A DNA stretch of 5,898 nucleotides, taken from contig CAJMLD010000109.1 of assembly GCA_905214175.1 (NCBI GenBank), positions 1 through 5,898 of the forward strand, given 5' to 3'. The notes below the pieces were generated by a model, which saw only the letters and a list, made by a program, of their open reading frames with translations, was not told the DNA's origin and searched no databases. The position numbers were made by a program, and so were the translations under genes. Positions 5,364-5,898 of this stretch are shown here, one piece after another (the stretch's first letter is position 1; every line of letters begins with the position of its first letter). The DNA comes from an uncultured bacterium. GTDB lineage: Bacteria; Actinomycetota; Coriobacteriia; Coriobacteriales; Atopobiaceae.

Positions 5364-5898
5364 CTAGTGCGTGGCTTCGTGCGTGACGTCGAGCTTGACC
5401 GCCACGCGCATAAGCGCGCTTCTCGCCCGAGGGTTGGAGGAGACCTCCTCCTTACCCGCGACGAGCGGTTTTCTCGTCTTGACGTCGACTATCGGCACGT
5501 GGCCGCATACGCACACCGGAAGGTCCGGCGGGCAGATGCAACCCTGCGAGAGCTCGGAGAAGACGTGCTTCACGATGCGGTCCTCGAGCGAGTGGTAGGA
5601 GATGACGCAGATCCTGCCACCGGTGTTCGCCCAGCGGATTGCGGCGCGAAGGCCGTGGTCGAGGGCGTCGAGCTCGTGGTTCACCTCGATGCGCAGGGCC
5701 TGGAAGGTCTTGCGCGCGGGGTGCCCACCGTGGCGACGGGCCGCAGCGGGTATCGCTCGCTTGATCACGTCGACGAGCTGGAAGGTCGTCTCGATGGGCT
5801 CCTTCTCGCGCGTCTCCACAATGGCGCGGGCGATGCGTGCCGCATACTTCTCGTCCCCATACACGCGGAGGATTCGGGTGAGGTCGGCTTCGTTGTAG
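5364..5898 (-). CDS. rsmH: 16S rRNA (cytosine-1402-N4)-methyltransferase RsmH, C-terminal part
   Basis: SAM-dependent methyltransferase (formerly MraW) that N4-methylates C1402 of 16S rRNA near the ribosomal P site. Only the last 177 codons are in the window; the SAM-binding N-terminal part lies past the right edge. The frame is open to base 5898 and the visible protein begins YNEADLTRILRVYGDEKYA, matching the conserved EADL-R-I-YGEE-A region, so the GTG at 5864 is internal and not a start. Other signatures, in visible-fragment numbering: HPARKTFQALRIEVNHEL (59-76), ISYHSLEDRIVK (99-110), a CxC-x6-CxC cluster (Cys120, 122, 129, 131), and the terminal NPRARSALMRVA (155-166). The TAG stop is at 5366-5364. 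RsmH is the usual gene before ftsL in dcw clusters, though here 142 bp with tandem repeats separates them. Confidence 0.96.
   Translation of the reverse strand, partial: YNEADLTRILRVYGDEKYAARIARAIVETREKEPIETTFQLVDVIKRAIPAAARRHGGHPARKTFQALRIEVNHELDALDHGLRAAIRWANTGGRICVISYHSLEDRIVKHVFSELSQGCICPPDLPVCVCGHVPIVDVKTRKPLVAGKEEVSSNPRARSALMRVAVKLDVTHEATH

Noticed and set aside
5336..5386. A small plus-strand ORF of 16 codons starting in the gap
   Set aside because: It runs antisense into the rsmH 3' end, has no ribosome-binding site and shows no coding signal.

Overview
The window is a stretch of a bacterial division and cell-wall (dcw) cluster. All genes read on the minus strand, so transcription runs from high to low coordinates. 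The DNA is GC-rich with strong third-position GC bias. Protein features fit a high-GC Gram-positive, and my best guess is an actinobacterium of the Coriobacteriia type (Olsenella/Atopobium/Collinsella-like). That taxonomic guess rests on overall impression only, with no marker gene to confirm it.

In order of transcription the genes are: rsmH (C-terminal 177 codons; its 5' part lies beyond the window), a 142-bp gap, an ftsL-type bitopic division protein, ftsI (class B penicillin-binding protein), murF, mraY, and murD (first 128 codons; it runs off the window at base 1). From ftsL down to murD the genes are nearly contiguous: gaps of 23, 13 and 10 bp plus a one-base TGATG overlap between murF and mraY. 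This is what a single, translationally coupled transcript looks like. MurD and MurF build the UDP-MurNAc-peptide in the cytoplasm, MraY moves it onto undecaprenyl phosphate to give lipid I, and FtsI cross-links septal peptidoglycan in the divisome that contains FtsL. RsmH methylates 16S rRNA and is the usual head-of-cluster companion.

Most of the window is ordinary dcw content. Four points stand out. (1) The rsmH-ftsL gap holds an imperfect tandem array of eight 7-11 bp units, each starting CGT, with a near-helical 10-11 bp period, flanked by two small perfect hairpins. (2) murE, normally between ftsI and murF, is absent. (3) A perfect 10-bp-arm inverted repeat sits just inside the 5' end of ftsI. 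(4) MurF departs from the usual H-N-x-x-N motif near the start of its C-terminal half. No RNA genes, mobile elements, CRISPR arrays, convincing promoters or terminators were found. Other open frames, including long plus-strand ones, are shadows of these genes.
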